From assembly GCF_011320095.1 (NCBI RefSeq), contig NZ_JAANOY010000002.1:248001-312000 (forward strand): 64,000 nt of DNA, in the 5' to 3' direction. This DNA comes from Cognatiluteimonas telluris. Its GTDB lineage: Bacteria; Pseudomonadota; Gammaproteobacteria; Xanthomonadales; Xanthomonadaceae. Below, one piece after another: positions 39,382-51,779 of this stretch (its first letter is position 1; every line of letters starts with the position of its first letter). The notes under the pieces are model-generated. The model was not told where the DNA came from, did not search any database, and was given only the letters and a program-made list of their open reading frames with translations. The translations under genes and the position numbers were made by a program.

Positions 39382-40323
39382 TTACTGGATATCCAGCAAC
39401 TCGACATCGAACACCAGGGTGGCATTGGGACCGATGGGGCCACCCGGGGTTCCCTTGGCGCCGTAAGCGAGGGCCCCGGGGATCCAGAAACGATACTTCG
39501 AGCCCACCGGCATCAGCGCAACGCCCTCCGTCCAGCCGGGAATCACCTGGTCGAGCCCGAAATCGACCGGCTGGCCGCGGTCGTAGGAACTGTCGAACAC
39601 GGTGCCGTCCAGCAGGGAGCCCCGGTAGTTGACGCGTACATGGTCGGTGACCGCCGGGCGCGGACCCGATCCCTGCCTCAGGACCATGTACTGCAGGCCC
39701 GAAGGCGTGGTGAAGACACCCTTGACCAGCTTGTTCTTCGCCAGGAAGGCAGCGCCTTCGGCCTGGTTCTTCTGGCCCTCGGCGGCCGCCCTGGCCTGCA
39801 GCTTGCCCTGCATGCGCTGGCTGAAAGCCTCCAGCACCGCCTTGGCATCGGCATCGGCAAGCAGCGGCTGGCCATCCGCCAGGACAGTGCGAACGGCCTG
39901 GATCAGCACCGGCAGTTCGATCTCGCCCTTGATCGGTACCAGCGAGGGTCCGACCATCAATCCGCCGACGAGCTGGCCGACCTTCGCCTCGTCGACCACG
40001 GGTGGAGGCGTCCCCGGAGCACTGCCGGGAGCCGCCTTGCCGTCGCGTGCGGCGACGCGCGCGCGCAACGCGGCGTCGGTGGCCTTGGCCTGCGCTTCGG
40101 TCAGCGGCGGTGGGTTACCGGCGAACGCGCCCCGGATCGCCTGTTCGAAGGTGGCGATGTCCATGTCCTGCCCGACCGGCTTGATCGAGTGGCCCACGTC
40201 GAGACCGATCGCATAACTGACTTTGTCGCGATCGCTGTCGAGCACGGTCTTCTCCTGGGCCAGGACTGTCGAAAAAGCGGCAAGGCACAACACCGCGGCC
40301 AGGCCGCGCGCGGAAAACTTCAT
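39382..40323 (-). CDS. FKBP-type peptidyl-prolyl isomerase, periplasmic
   Basis: A 313-residue paralogue of the downstream FKBP lipoprotein. It has a Sec signal peptide (GLAAVLCLAAFSTVLA, cleavage near residue 22) without a lipobox, so it should be soluble in the periplasm. The N-terminal dimerisation region is longer (about 30-200, with a Pro/Gly-rich insert near 110-120: APGSAPGTPPPVVDE) and the FKBP domain closes the chain (VRVNYRGSLLDGTVFDSSYD, WIPGALAYGAKGTPGGPI). Both end in LDIQ or LDIA-type tails, which points to tandem duplication. The start is the ATG just before the signal peptide. Confidence 0.92.
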   Translation of the reverse strand: MKFSARGLAAVLCLAAFSTVLAQEKTVLDSDRDKVSYAIGLDVGHSIKPVGQDMDIATFEQAIRGAFAGNPPPLTEAQAKATDAALRARVAARDGKAAPGSAPGTPPPVVDEAKVGQLVGGLMVGPSLVPIKGEIELPVLIQAVRTVLADGQPLLADADAKAVLEAFSQRMQGKLQARAAAEGQKNQAEGAAFLAKNKLVKGVFTTPSGLQYMVLRQGSGPRPAVTDHVRVNYRGSLLDGTVFDSSYDRGQPVDFGLDQVIPGWTEGVALMPVGSKYRFWIPGALAYGAKGTPGGPIGPNATLVFDVELLDIQ

Positions 40324-40488
40324 CGTGACACTCCAGTGGTCGCGCCCTGCCGGCGCCAAACCACGCATTGTCGCCATCCTCGCCGGGTCGAGCAACGCCG
40401 GAACCTTGAATGCCCCCCGATCAAGGCGGTGTCTGCGTGCTGCCCCGCGGGCCCTTCTCACCCCTGCCATCAGTTGGGGTCGGGACGC

Positions 40489-40516
40489 TTGACCTTACGT
40501 GTGGTGGTGTTATAGT
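40489..40516 (+). promoter_or_regulatory. Promoter of the YtrA/ABC operon
   Basis: TTGACC (5 of 6 to the -35 consensus), 16 bases, then TATAGT (5 of 6 to the -10). It stands 39 bases before the first small gene of the operon and its -10 is inside the GGTG-N16-CACC operator. This is the best-looking sigma-70 promoter in the window. Confidence 0.75.
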
Positions 40517-40529
40517 TGCATACAACACC
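40506..40529. promoter_or_regulatory. YtrA-type operator, GGTG-N16-CACC
   Basis: A 24-base inverted repeat with outer arms GGTGTT/AACACC and inner matching TA steps, spaced exactly as GGTG-N16-CACC. I recall this pattern as the reported site of YtrA in Xanthomonas (not checked here). It covers the -10 of the promoter, so binding would block RNA polymerase. The gene for a YtrA-type GntR protein lies second in the operon, which implies autorepression. Confidence 0.75.
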
Positions 40530-40554
40530 AGTTACCCCGGGCAGGACACTCGCC

Positions 40555-40824
40555 ATGAACCGCAAGCTCCAACACTCCATGCTGGCCTTGTCGACCACCT
40601 CCGCCGTGTTCGCCGTGCTGCTGCTGGCGGGTGGCCCGACGACGACACTGTCGCAGGCGAGCCACCAGGCGCTGTCCGCCGATGACGCCGTGATCGGCAC
40701 GCCGCCCCTGGTCGCCGACCCTGCGCCCGGTCCGGGCCAGCGCCATCACCTGAGGCGCTCGCGCGCGCTGCTCGCGCTGCCCTACTTCTCATTTGCGCAG
40801 GGACTGCGCGGCAACCGGAGCTGA
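40555..40824 (+). CDS. Small membrane or exported protein, first gene of YtrA operon
   Basis: An 89-residue protein with one hydrophobic segment at about residues 9-30 (STTSAVFAVLLLAGG), followed by a Ser/Asp-rich stretch and a basic tail (RHHLRRSRALLALPYFSF). It may be a signal-anchored or exported small protein; no known domain is seen. The ATG has AGGA upstream; a TTG 13 codons earlier lies inside the operator/promoter and was rejected. It is 3 bases before the GntR gene, so it belongs to the operon and should be induced together with the transporter. Confidence 0.65.
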   Translation: MNRKLQHSMLALSTTSAVFAVLLLAGGPTTTLSQASHQALSADDAVIGTPPLVADPAPGPGQRHHLRRSRALLALPYFSFAQGLRGNRS

Positions 40825-40827
40825 CCG

Positions 40828-41190
40828 ATGACCGCAGTCACGTGGAGCGACGGCGCTCCCATCTACCGCCAGCTCAAGGAGCGCGTCATCGCGATGATGC
40901 TCGATGGCGTCCTCAAGCCCGGCGACGCCCTGCCCTCCGTGCGCCAGGTCGCCGCCGAATACCAGCTCAACCCGATCACCGTCTCGCGCGCCTACCAGGA
41001 GCTCGCTGACGAAGCACTTGTCGAAAAACGCAGAGGACTGGGGATGTACGTCACCGAAGAGGCATCAAGGAAGCTGCTCGCCAGCGAGCGGGAGCGCTTC
41101 CTGCGCGAGGAATGGCCGCTGGTCCTGGAGCGCATCCAGCGCCTTGGGCTGTCGGCAACCGACCTGCTCAAGACCGGGGGTGAGAAGTGA
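40828..41190 (+). CDS. ytrA: GntR-family repressor, YtrA type
   Basis: A 120-residue regulator. The winged helix occupies about residues 8-75 (ALPSVRQVAAEYQLNPITVS as helix-turn-helix and VEKRRGLGMYV as wing), followed by only a short helical dimerisation tail, the hallmark of the YtrA subfamily, which has no large effector domain. It precedes an ABC ATPase and permease with a 4-base overlap, the usual YtrA arrangement. It most likely represses its own operon through the palindrome upstream of the first small gene. In Bacillus and Xanthomonas such operons respond to cell-envelope-active peptides. Confidence 0.92.
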   Translation: MTAVTWSDGAPIYRQLKERVIAMMLDGVLKPGDALPSVRQVAAEYQLNPITVSRAYQELADEALVEKRRGLGMYVTEEASRKLLASERERFLREEWPLVLERIQRLGLSATDLLKTGGEK

Positions 41191-42068
41191 ATGCCGCCAA
41201 CCAAGCGACGGCGCCGGTGATCCGCGCCCGGGGCCTGCGCAAGGCTTACAAGAACAAGCTCGCCCTCGACGGCACCAGCTTCGAGGTCGCGCCCGGTCGC
41301 ATCCTGGGCCTGATCGGTCCCAACGGCGCTGGCAAGACCACCGCGCTCAAGGCGATCCTGGGGTTGATCCCGTTCGAGGGCCAGCTGAGCGTGCTTGGCC
41401 GCGACCCGCGCACAGAGCGCGACGAGCTCATGAACGATGTCTGCTTCATCGCCGACGTGGCCGTGCTGCCGCGCTGGATGCGGGTGCGCGAGGCCATCGA
41501 GTTCGTCTCCGGCGTCCATCCGCGCTTCGATCGCGGTCGCTGCGAGCGCTTCCTGCACGGCACCCAGCTCAAGCCGCAGATGCGGGTGCGCGAAATGTCC
41601 AAGGGCATGATCGTGCAATTGCACCTGGCGTTGGTGATGGCGATCGACGCCCGCCTGCTGGTGCTCGACGAGCCGACCCTGGGCCTGGACATCCTCTATC
41701 GCAAGCAGTTCTACCAGCGCCTGCTGGAAGACTATTTCGACGAGCAGAAGACGATCATCGTCACCACCCACCAGGTCGAGGAGATCGAACACATCCTCAC
41801 CGACGTGATGTTCATCCGCGACGGCCGGATCGTGCTCGATGCGCCGATGGAGGACCTCGGCGATCGCTACGTCGAAGTGCTGGTCAACGCCGAGCAGCTC
41901 AATGCCGCCCGCGCGCTGCAACCGGTCGACGAACGCGCCCTGCCGTTCGGCAAGACGGTGATGCTGTTCGACGGCGTACCCCAAGCTCAGCTGGCCGCAT
42001 TGGGTGAAACCCGCACTCCGGGCCTGGCCGACCTGTTCGTCGCCACGATGAAAGGAACCTACGCATGA
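41187..42068 (+). CDS. ABC transporter ATP-binding protein (YtrB-like)
   Basis: A 293-residue ABC ATPase. Walker A is GPNGAGKTTALKAI, the Q-loop and the short VREAIEFVSG follow, and Walker B is RLLVLDEPTLGLD. The signature motif is MSKGM instead of LSGGQ, a reduced form seen in YtrB-like and some export ATPases. The switch His is in VTTHQVEEIE. The last 80 residues form a separate C-terminal extension. It overlaps the regulator gene and the permease gene by 4 bases on each side and should act with that permease at the inner membrane. Confidence 0.93.
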   Translation: MNAANQATAPVIRARGLRKAYKNKLALDGTSFEVAPGRILGLIGPNGAGKTTALKAILGLIPFEGQLSVLGRDPRTERDELMNDVCFIADVAVLPRWMRVREAIEFVSGVHPRFDRGRCERFLHGTQLKPQMRVREMSKGMIVQLHLALVMAIDARLLVLDEPTLGLDILYRKQFYQRLLEDYFDEQKTIIVTTHQVEEIEHILTDVMFIRDGRIVLDAPMEDLGDRYVEVLVNAEQLNAARALQPVDERALPFGKTVMLFDGVPQAQLAALGETRTPGLADLFVATMKGTYA

Positions 42069-43123
42069 ACGCAATCGCCTCCACCTCAGAGAACCGATCG
42101 CAGGCGTCGGTCGCCCCGCCGCACGCCACCCACAAGTTCGCACTGATGCTCAGGCGCGAGTTCTGGGAGCACAAGGGCGGGTTTTTCTGGGCTCCGATCT
42201 GGGCCGGCGGGATTTCGCTGATGCTGACGGCAATGGCCGCCATCACCGGCGAGGTGATGCTCCGCCGCGCGCACAACCTGGGCGACGTCAATGTCGGCAA
42301 CAGCCACATGTCGATCAACGGGCTGGACCTGGGCATGCTGACCTCGAAGATGAGCCCCGAGGACATGCGCCAGATCGGTGGTGCGGTGGATGCCAGCCTC
42401 TTGGTCAGTTCGCTGTGGCCCTTCATCGCGATGATGTTCGTGGTGTTCTTCTACTGCCTTGGCGCGCTCTACGACGAGCGCAAGGACCGCAGCGTGTTGT
42501 TCTGGAAGTCGCTGCCGCTGTCCGACCGCGACACCGTCCTGTCCAAGGTGGTGAGCGCCGCGGTCGTGGCCCCGGCGATCGCCTCGATCGCGGCGCTGCT
42601 GACGATGTTCGGCTTCCTACTGCTGTCCAGCGTGATCGTGCTGGTGCATGGCGGCAATCCGGTCCAGTTGCTCTGGAGCCCGGGCAGTCCGCTGTCGCTC
42701 GCCGCGCAATTCATCGCCGCGGTCCCGGTCTACGCCCTGTGGTCGCTGCCGACCGTGGGCTGGCTGCTGCTGTGCTCGGCCTGGGCGCGCAGCAAGCCGT
42801 TCCTGTGGGCGCTGATGATCCCCGCGTTCGCCGGCATCATCGTCAGCTGGTTCGACATCATGAATGTCTTCAACCTGGAGTCCTCCTGGTTCTGGAAGAA
42901 CATCGTCGCCCGCATGCTGTTCAGCACGGTGCCCGGCAGCTGGTTCAACGTCGCCCATTTCGGGAAGATCGACACCGATGGTCCGCAGGCGATCACCCAG
43001 GCGCTGAACCTGCAGTCGATGTACTCGGTGTTGCTGACCCCGCAGCTGTGGATCGGCGTCGCGGCAGGCGCATTGATGATCTTCGCCGCGATCCGCCTGC
43101 GGCGCTGGCGCGACGAAGGCTGA
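42065..43123 (+). CDS. ABC transporter permease
   Basis: A 352-residue membrane protein with about six hydrophobic segments: near residues 35-60 (FFWAPIWAGGISLMLTAMAA), 115-140, 165-200, 215-240, 255-280 and 320-345. The first large loop contains a Met/Gln-rich region. It is the partner of the ATPase encoded just upstream. The fold resembles ABC-2 type exporters. Substrate is unknown; in related operons a role in defence against, or signalling of, antimicrobial peptides has been proposed. The stop is 86 bases before the lipoprotein gene. Confidence 0.87.
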   Translation: MNAIASTSENRSQASVAPPHATHKFALMLRREFWEHKGGFFWAPIWAGGISLMLTAMAAITGEVMLRRAHNLGDVNVGNSHMSINGLDLGMLTSKMSPEDMRQIGGAVDASLLVSSLWPFIAMMFVVFFYCLGALYDERKDRSVLFWKSLPLSDRDTVLSKVVSAAVVAPAIASIAALLTMFGFLLLSSVIVLVHGGNPVQLLWSPGSPLSLAAQFIAAVPVYALWSLPTVGWLLLCSAWARSKPFLWALMIPAFAGIIVSWFDIMNVFNLESSWFWKNIVARMLFSTVPGSWFNVAHFGKIDTDGPQAITQALNLQSMYSVLLTPQLWIGVAAGALMIFAAIRLRRWRDEG

Positions 43124-43209
43124 GCGGCCCTGGTCCGCCCGGGCCATGCTCCGGGCAGTACGCACGCCAATCCCGACTCCAACCTCAACCCAAGTGTCAC
43201 GAGGACCCC

Positions 43210-44028
43210 ATGACCAAGACCTCCACCCTGCTCCTGGCACTGTCCTTCGTTGCCGTGCTGGGCGCCTGCGATCGCGCACGGGCGCCGACAGCGACGCCGG
43301 CCGCGGCGACAACCGGCGGCACCCATCCCGAGACGATGCTCGGTCGCGCGGTCGAGTCCGCGATGACCAAGGCCCGGCATGAGTTGGAGACAAGCGACCT
43401 GGATCTGGGCGGTGGCTCGGATGTCAGGCTCGGGGCCGGCCACCACTTCCGCATCGGCAGTTCCAGCGACGGCAGCAGGGCGAAACTCACGCCCCGGGGC
43501 GACCTGATCGTGAACGACAAGCCGGTCCCGGTGACGCAGGAGCAGCGGGCCTTGCTGCTCGACTATCGCCGCGAGGTGATCGGCGTGGCGGAAACCGGAA
43601 TGGCCATCGGCGTCCAGGGTGCGGATCTCGCGGGCAAGGCCGTGCTCGGCACGATTTCAGGGCTGCTGCATGGCGATGCGGACGAGACCGGCGACCGCTT
43701 CGACGCTGAAGGCGATCGCATCGAAGCCCAGGCCATGCAGATCTGCACCCAGTTACCCGCCATGCTCGCGACCCAGCAGCGGCTGGCCGCGTCGCTGCCG
43801 GCATTCAAGCCGTTTGCCAACATGACCCAGGAGGACATCGACGACTGCAGGAAGGACGGCGCCTCGGTGACGACGGCCGAGCGCGGCAAGATCCGCGACG
43901 AGGTCCGCCAGCAGGTGCGTGAGAACGTCCGCGGCACCATCCGGGATGTCCTGCGCCATCGATCCGGCGATGAAACCACCGCAGACGACACCGCCACCAG
44001 AGACCCGGCGGCGACACCCGCGCACTGA
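43210..44028 (+). CDS. DUF2884 (YggN-like) lipoprotein
   Basis: A 272-residue protein with a lipoprotein signal (LALSFVAVLGAC, lipid Cys20). The core shows the DUF2884/YggN pattern: KLTPRGDLIVNDKPVPVTQE, then QRALLLDYRREVIGVAETGM, then a helical part with conserved Cys residues (QAMQICTQLP and DIDDCRKD) that could form a disulfide. The end is charged and Thr/Pro-rich. It follows the permease by 86 bases in the same direction, so it may be the last gene of the YtrA operon. YggN has no established function. Confidence 0.85.
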   Translation: MTKTSTLLLALSFVAVLGACDRARAPTATPAAATTGGTHPETMLGRAVESAMTKARHELETSDLDLGGGSDVRLGAGHHFRIGSSSDGSRAKLTPRGDLIVNDKPVPVTQEQRALLLDYRREVIGVAETGMAIGVQGADLAGKAVLGTISGLLHGDADETGDRFDAEGDRIEAQAMQICTQLPAMLATQQRLAASLPAFKPFANMTQEDIDDCRKDGASVTTAERGKIRDEVRQQVRENVRGTIRDVLRHRSGDETTADDTATRDPAATPAH

Positions 44029-44063
44029 CGCCACCGCCGGGCTACTCCGCGCCGGATTCATCG

Positions 44064-45473
44064 TCAGTCACCGGATCCAGGCACTGGAGACGCCTCCCCC
44101 GTCAACGCCACAGGGTCCAGCAGTCTGCGCAAGTCGTTGTCCGGAAGCCCGCTCATCTCCCTCGCGACTTCCAGGATCGGCCGTCGTTCGGCATAGGCGC
44201 GCTTGGCGATCGCCGCCGCTTTCTCGTAACCGATGAGTGGATTGAGTGCCGTCACCAGGATCGGATTGCGATCCAGCGCCGCGGCGACCCGATCCTGGCG
44301 GACCTTCAATCCGGCAATCGCCTTGTCGGCCAGCAAGCGCATCGCATTGGACAGCAGCCCGATCGAATCCAGCAGATTGCTGGCGATCAACGGCAGCATC
44401 ACGTTGAGCTGGAAGTTGCCGCTGGCGCCGGCAACGGTAATCGCCGTGTGGTGGCCCATCACCTGCGCACAGACCATGCACAGCGCTTCAGGAATCACGG
44501 GGTTCACCTTGCCGGGCATGATCGAGCTGCCGGGTTGCAACGCGGGCAACTCGATTTCGCCCAGTCCGGCCAGCGGGCCCGAATTCATCCATCGAAGGTC
44601 GTTGCCGATCTTCATCAGCGCCACGGCCAGCGCATTGAGTTGGCCCGACAACTCGACCGCATCATCCTGCGTCGCCAGGCCCTCGAACTTGTTGTCGGCC
44701 GATTCGAACTTCGTCCCCGACAACGACGACAAGGCCTTCGCCATCGCCTTCCCGAAGCGCGGGTCGGCGTTGATGCCGGTGCCGATCGCGGTGCCGCCGA
44801 TCGGCAGTCGCCGCAGGCGCTTGAGGCTGTCCTCGATGCGCGCCTGCGCCGACTGCAGCTGCGCGGCCCACGCACCGAACTCCTGCGCGAAGGTCAACGG
44901 CATCGCATCCATCAGGTGGGTGCGGCCAGTCTTGGTGATCCGCTGCAGCGAGCGGGCGCGACGCTCGATGGTCGTGCGCAGGTGCTTCAGCGCCGGCAGC
45001 AACTGCTCCACCGCCGCCAGCTGCGCGGAGACGCGGATGGCGGTTGGAATCACATCGTTGGAGCTCTGCCCGAGGTTGACATCGTCATTGGGGTGCACCT
45101 TGCTCCGCGCGCGGGACGCCAGTGTCGCGATCACCTCGTTGGCGTTCATGTTGCTTGAGGTGCCCGATCCGGTCTGGAACACGTCGATCGGAAACTGCGC
45201 GTCGTGTTCGCCGACAGCGACCGCCAGCGCCGCCTTGCCGATCGCGGCCGCCTGCGCCTGCGGCAGCAATCCGAAACCTGCATTGACCTCGGCCGCCGCG
45301 GCCTTGATCAGGCCCAGCGCACGAATGAAGCCGCGCGGCAGCGGGCGCCCGGAAATCGGGAAGTTGTCGACCGCGCGCTGGGTCTGTGCGCCCCAGAGTG
45401 CATCCGCCGGCACCTGCAACTCGCCCATGCTGTCGTGCTCGGTGCGGAAGGTCTTGCGCGCAGCTGTGGCCAT
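44064..45473 (-). CDS. fumC: Fumarate hydratase class II
   Basis: Iron-free fumarase of 469 residues that interconverts fumarate and malate. Family blocks seen: GSGTSSNMNANEVI, TGRTHLMDAMPLTFAQEF, and the mobile-loop signature GSSIMPGKVNPVIPEA. It is heat-stable and oxidant-resistant in other bacteria and often used when iron is scarce. It is convergent with the DUF2884 gene (35 bases between ends) and divergent from purB. No SoxR/S or Fur site was recognised upstream. Confidence 0.97.
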   Translation of the reverse strand: MATAARKTFRTEHDSMGELQVPADALWGAQTQRAVDNFPISGRPLPRGFIRALGLIKAAAAEVNAGFGLLPQAQAAAIGKAALAVAVGEHDAQFPIDVFQTGSGTSSNMNANEVIATLASRARSKVHPNDDVNLGQSSNDVIPTAIRVSAQLAAVEQLLPALKHLRTTIERRARSLQRITKTGRTHLMDAMPLTFAQEFGAWAAQLQSAQARIEDSLKRLRRLPIGGTAIGTGINADPRFGKAMAKALSSLSGTKFESADNKFEGLATQDDAVELSGQLNALAVALMKIGNDLRWMNSGPLAGLGEIELPALQPGSSIMPGKVNPVIPEALCMVCAQVMGHHTAITVAGASGNFQLNVMLPLIASNLLDSIGLLSNAMRLLADKAIAGLKVRQDRVAAALDRNPILVTALNPLIGYEKAAAIAKRAYAERRPILEVAREMSGLPDNDLRRLLDPVALTGEASPVPGSGD

Positions 45474-45492
45474 GATGGGTTCCCGGAAATGA

Positions 45493-47019
<1,527 letters not shown>

Positions 47020-47021
47020 CC

Positions 47022-48230
47022 GTGGCCCGGCGCGCACCGCCGTTCGAGGTCGACGCGGCGTCCTTGCCGCCGCTGGGCATGCCGCCGGCGCTGTTCCTGC
47101 GCGACTACTGGCAGAAGCGTCCGCTGCTGGTCCGCAATGCCTTCGCCGGATTCGTTTCGCCGATCTCGCCCGAAGACCTCGCAGGCCTCGCCTGCGAAGA
47201 CGCCGCGTTGTCGCGCATCGTCGCCCACGATCGCGGCGAGGATCGCTGGCTGCTGCGCCACGGGCCGTTTCCGGAGGCGATGTTCCCGACCCTGCCGCAG
47301 CACGACTGGACCCTGCTGGTGCAGGACGTCGACAAATGGGACGCTGATGTCGCCGCGCTGCTGCCGGCCTTCGACTTCCTGCCGCGCTGGCGGATCGACG
47401 ACGTGATGGTGTCCTTCGCCGCGCCCGGCGGTTCGGTCGGCGCGCACGTGGACCAGTACGACGTCTTCCTGCTGCAGGGACAGGGGCGCCGACGCTGGCA
47501 GATCGATGCCTCGGCCGCGCTGGGAAAGGGCGAACCGCCGGTGCACTTCCGTCTGGACAGCGAACTGAAGCTGCTGCAGCGATTCACGCCCACGCACGAC
47601 TGGATCCTCGAACCCGGCGACATGCTCTACCTGCCGCCGGGCGTGCCGCACCATGGCGTGGCGGAAGATGCCTGCCTGACCTTCTCGATCGGCATGCGCG
47701 CGCCGGCGGCGTCCGAACTGATCGGCGACTTCGTCGACACGTTGATCGCCGATGCCGACGACACCCAGCGCTATCACGATCCGGACCTGGCGCCGGCGAG
47801 CGACGCCAACGAAATCGATGCCGCGGCGATGCAACGCGTGATTGAAGCGCTGAACGTGTTGCGGATGAACGATCCCGAGCGCCTGGGCGACTGGTTCGGG
47901 CGTTTCATCACCCTGTATCGCAGCGCTGGCGAAGCTGCCGCGTCCGAGCTGCCGCCGCGAATCGAGTTCGAATGGGCGCTGGCGCATGGCGCGCGCCTGC
48001 TGCGCCATCCCTGGACCCGCACCGCCTGGCGCCGCGCCGGCAAGGGCGCACGGCTGTACGTGGCCGGCCTGGATTTCACCCTGTCCGCACGCGATGCGCG
48101 GAAGCTGGCCGCCGCCGACACGATCGATGGCAGGACGTACGCCGCGCTTTCGCAGCGCGCGCGCGACGCGGTCTTCGAGCTGCTCGGCGCAGGACACTTC
48201 CAGCTGGCCACGCCGGAGGAGGACGCATGA
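47022..48230 (+). CDS. roxA: Ribosomal protein L16 arginine hydroxylase-like cupin oxygenase
   Basis: A JmjC-type Fe(II)/2-oxoglutarate oxygenase of 402 residues, similar to YcfD/RoxA, which hydroxylates an Arg of ribosomal protein L16. The iron site is His142-x-Asp144 (GGSVGAHVDQYDVF) and His210 (PPGVPHHG). The N-terminus RDYWQKRPLLVRNAF and a winged-helix-like C-terminal part (about 240-400) are typical. It starts with GTG, 2 bases after purB, and overlaps the next gene by 4 bases. The exact protein substrate is assumed from family. Confidence 0.9.
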   Translation: MARRAPPFEVDAASLPPLGMPPALFLRDYWQKRPLLVRNAFAGFVSPISPEDLAGLACEDAALSRIVAHDRGEDRWLLRHGPFPEAMFPTLPQHDWTLLVQDVDKWDADVAALLPAFDFLPRWRIDDVMVSFAAPGGSVGAHVDQYDVFLLQGQGRRRWQIDASAALGKGEPPVHFRLDSELKLLQRFTPTHDWILEPGDMLYLPPGVPHHGVAEDACLTFSIGMRAPAASELIGDFVDTLIADADDTQRYHDPDLAPASDANEIDAAAMQRVIEALNVLRMNDPERLGDWFGRFITLYRSAGEAAASELPPRIEFEWALAHGARLLRHPWTRTAWRRAGKGARLYVAGLDFTLSARDARKLAAADTIDGRTYAALSQRARDAVFELLGAGHFQLATPEEDA

Positions 48231-48715
48231 ACACGCTGGCCTTCAGCGCCGTCGAGCATCGCGACGATGCCGTCGCGGTCGCGGTGGCGATCATCCTGGC
48301 GGCCCGCCGCGGGCTGTGGATCTACAGTCGCGAGCTCGATCCGGGCCTGTTCGATGCACCCGAGGTGCTGGACGCGCTTCGGCGCTTCGCCACCGCCGGG
48401 CGTGGCAATGAAGCGCGGGTGCTGCTGCAGGACGCCGCCACGCCGCAGCGGGCGCACGCGCCGCTGATCGCCCTGGCGCAGCGCCTTCCCAGCGTGTTCG
48501 CCTTTCGCGAGGTGATCGACCCGGTCGATCGCGCCTATCCGTCGGCCTTCCTCGCCAATGACGGCGGCGGCTTCTATTTCCGTGGCCTGGGCCATCGCTT
48601 CGATGGCGAAGCCGACCTCGACGCCGCCGGCAGGGCCCGGCAACTCCGTGCCGGTTTCGAGCGTGTGTGGGAACGCTCGCGCCCCGTGACGGAATTCCGC
48701 AGCCTGGGCATCTAG
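48227..48715 (+). CDS. Unknown protein paired with RoxA-like oxygenase
   Basis: A 162-residue soluble protein. It reads as an alpha/beta fold beginning with LAFSAVEHRDDAVAVAVAII and a strand RGLWIYSRELDPGLF, then VRVLLQD and YPSAFLANDGGGFYFRGLGH, a pattern like the second half of phospholipase D-type or related domains but without a clear HKD motif. It overlaps the oxygenase gene by 4 bases (GAGGAGGACGC before the ATG is a strong ribosome site), so the two proteins are made together. I cannot name it; a partner role in the modification is only a guess. Confidence 0.75.
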   Translation: MNTLAFSAVEHRDDAVAVAVAIILAARRGLWIYSRELDPGLFDAPEVLDALRRFATAGRGNEARVLLQDAATPQRAHAPLIALAQRLPSVFAFREVIDPVDRAYPSAFLANDGGGFYFRGLGHRFDGEADLDAAGRARQLRAGFERVWERSRPVTEFRSLGI

Positions 48716-48771
48716 GCCACGCCCGGCACCGCGGATGCGCTACCGCCCCGTAACCCGGCGACTCCCGCTGG

Positions 48772-48800
48772 TGCAGTGCGGCAATCCCTGCGGCTATAAT
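48772..48800 (+). promoter_or_regulatory. Predicted sucA promoter
   Basis: A perfect TATAAT at 48795-48800 with a poor -35 (TGCAGT) 17 bases upstream. It lies about 100 bases before the sucA GTG in the 186-base gap after the unknown gene; the leader between contains a GC-rich palindromic stretch. Call is by eye. Confidence 0.45.
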
Positions 48801-48901
48801 TCACGGCCCTCTCGCCGGGGGGCCGCGGGCCTGCGCAAAGCCCGTAAAAATCAGTCGCTTGAGCCGTCTCCACCCTCCCTTTCGAGCTTCCCGACGCCAT
48901 A

Positions 48902-51733
<2,832 letters not shown>

Positions 51734-51779
51734 GCCTTGCCCCACCCACACCTTCCACGCTCTTTCCAGGACGCCTGCC

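Noticed and set aside
40516-40554. TTG start extending the first gene of the YtrA operon by 13 codons
   Set aside because: It lies in the -10 and operator, upstream of the likely transcription start.
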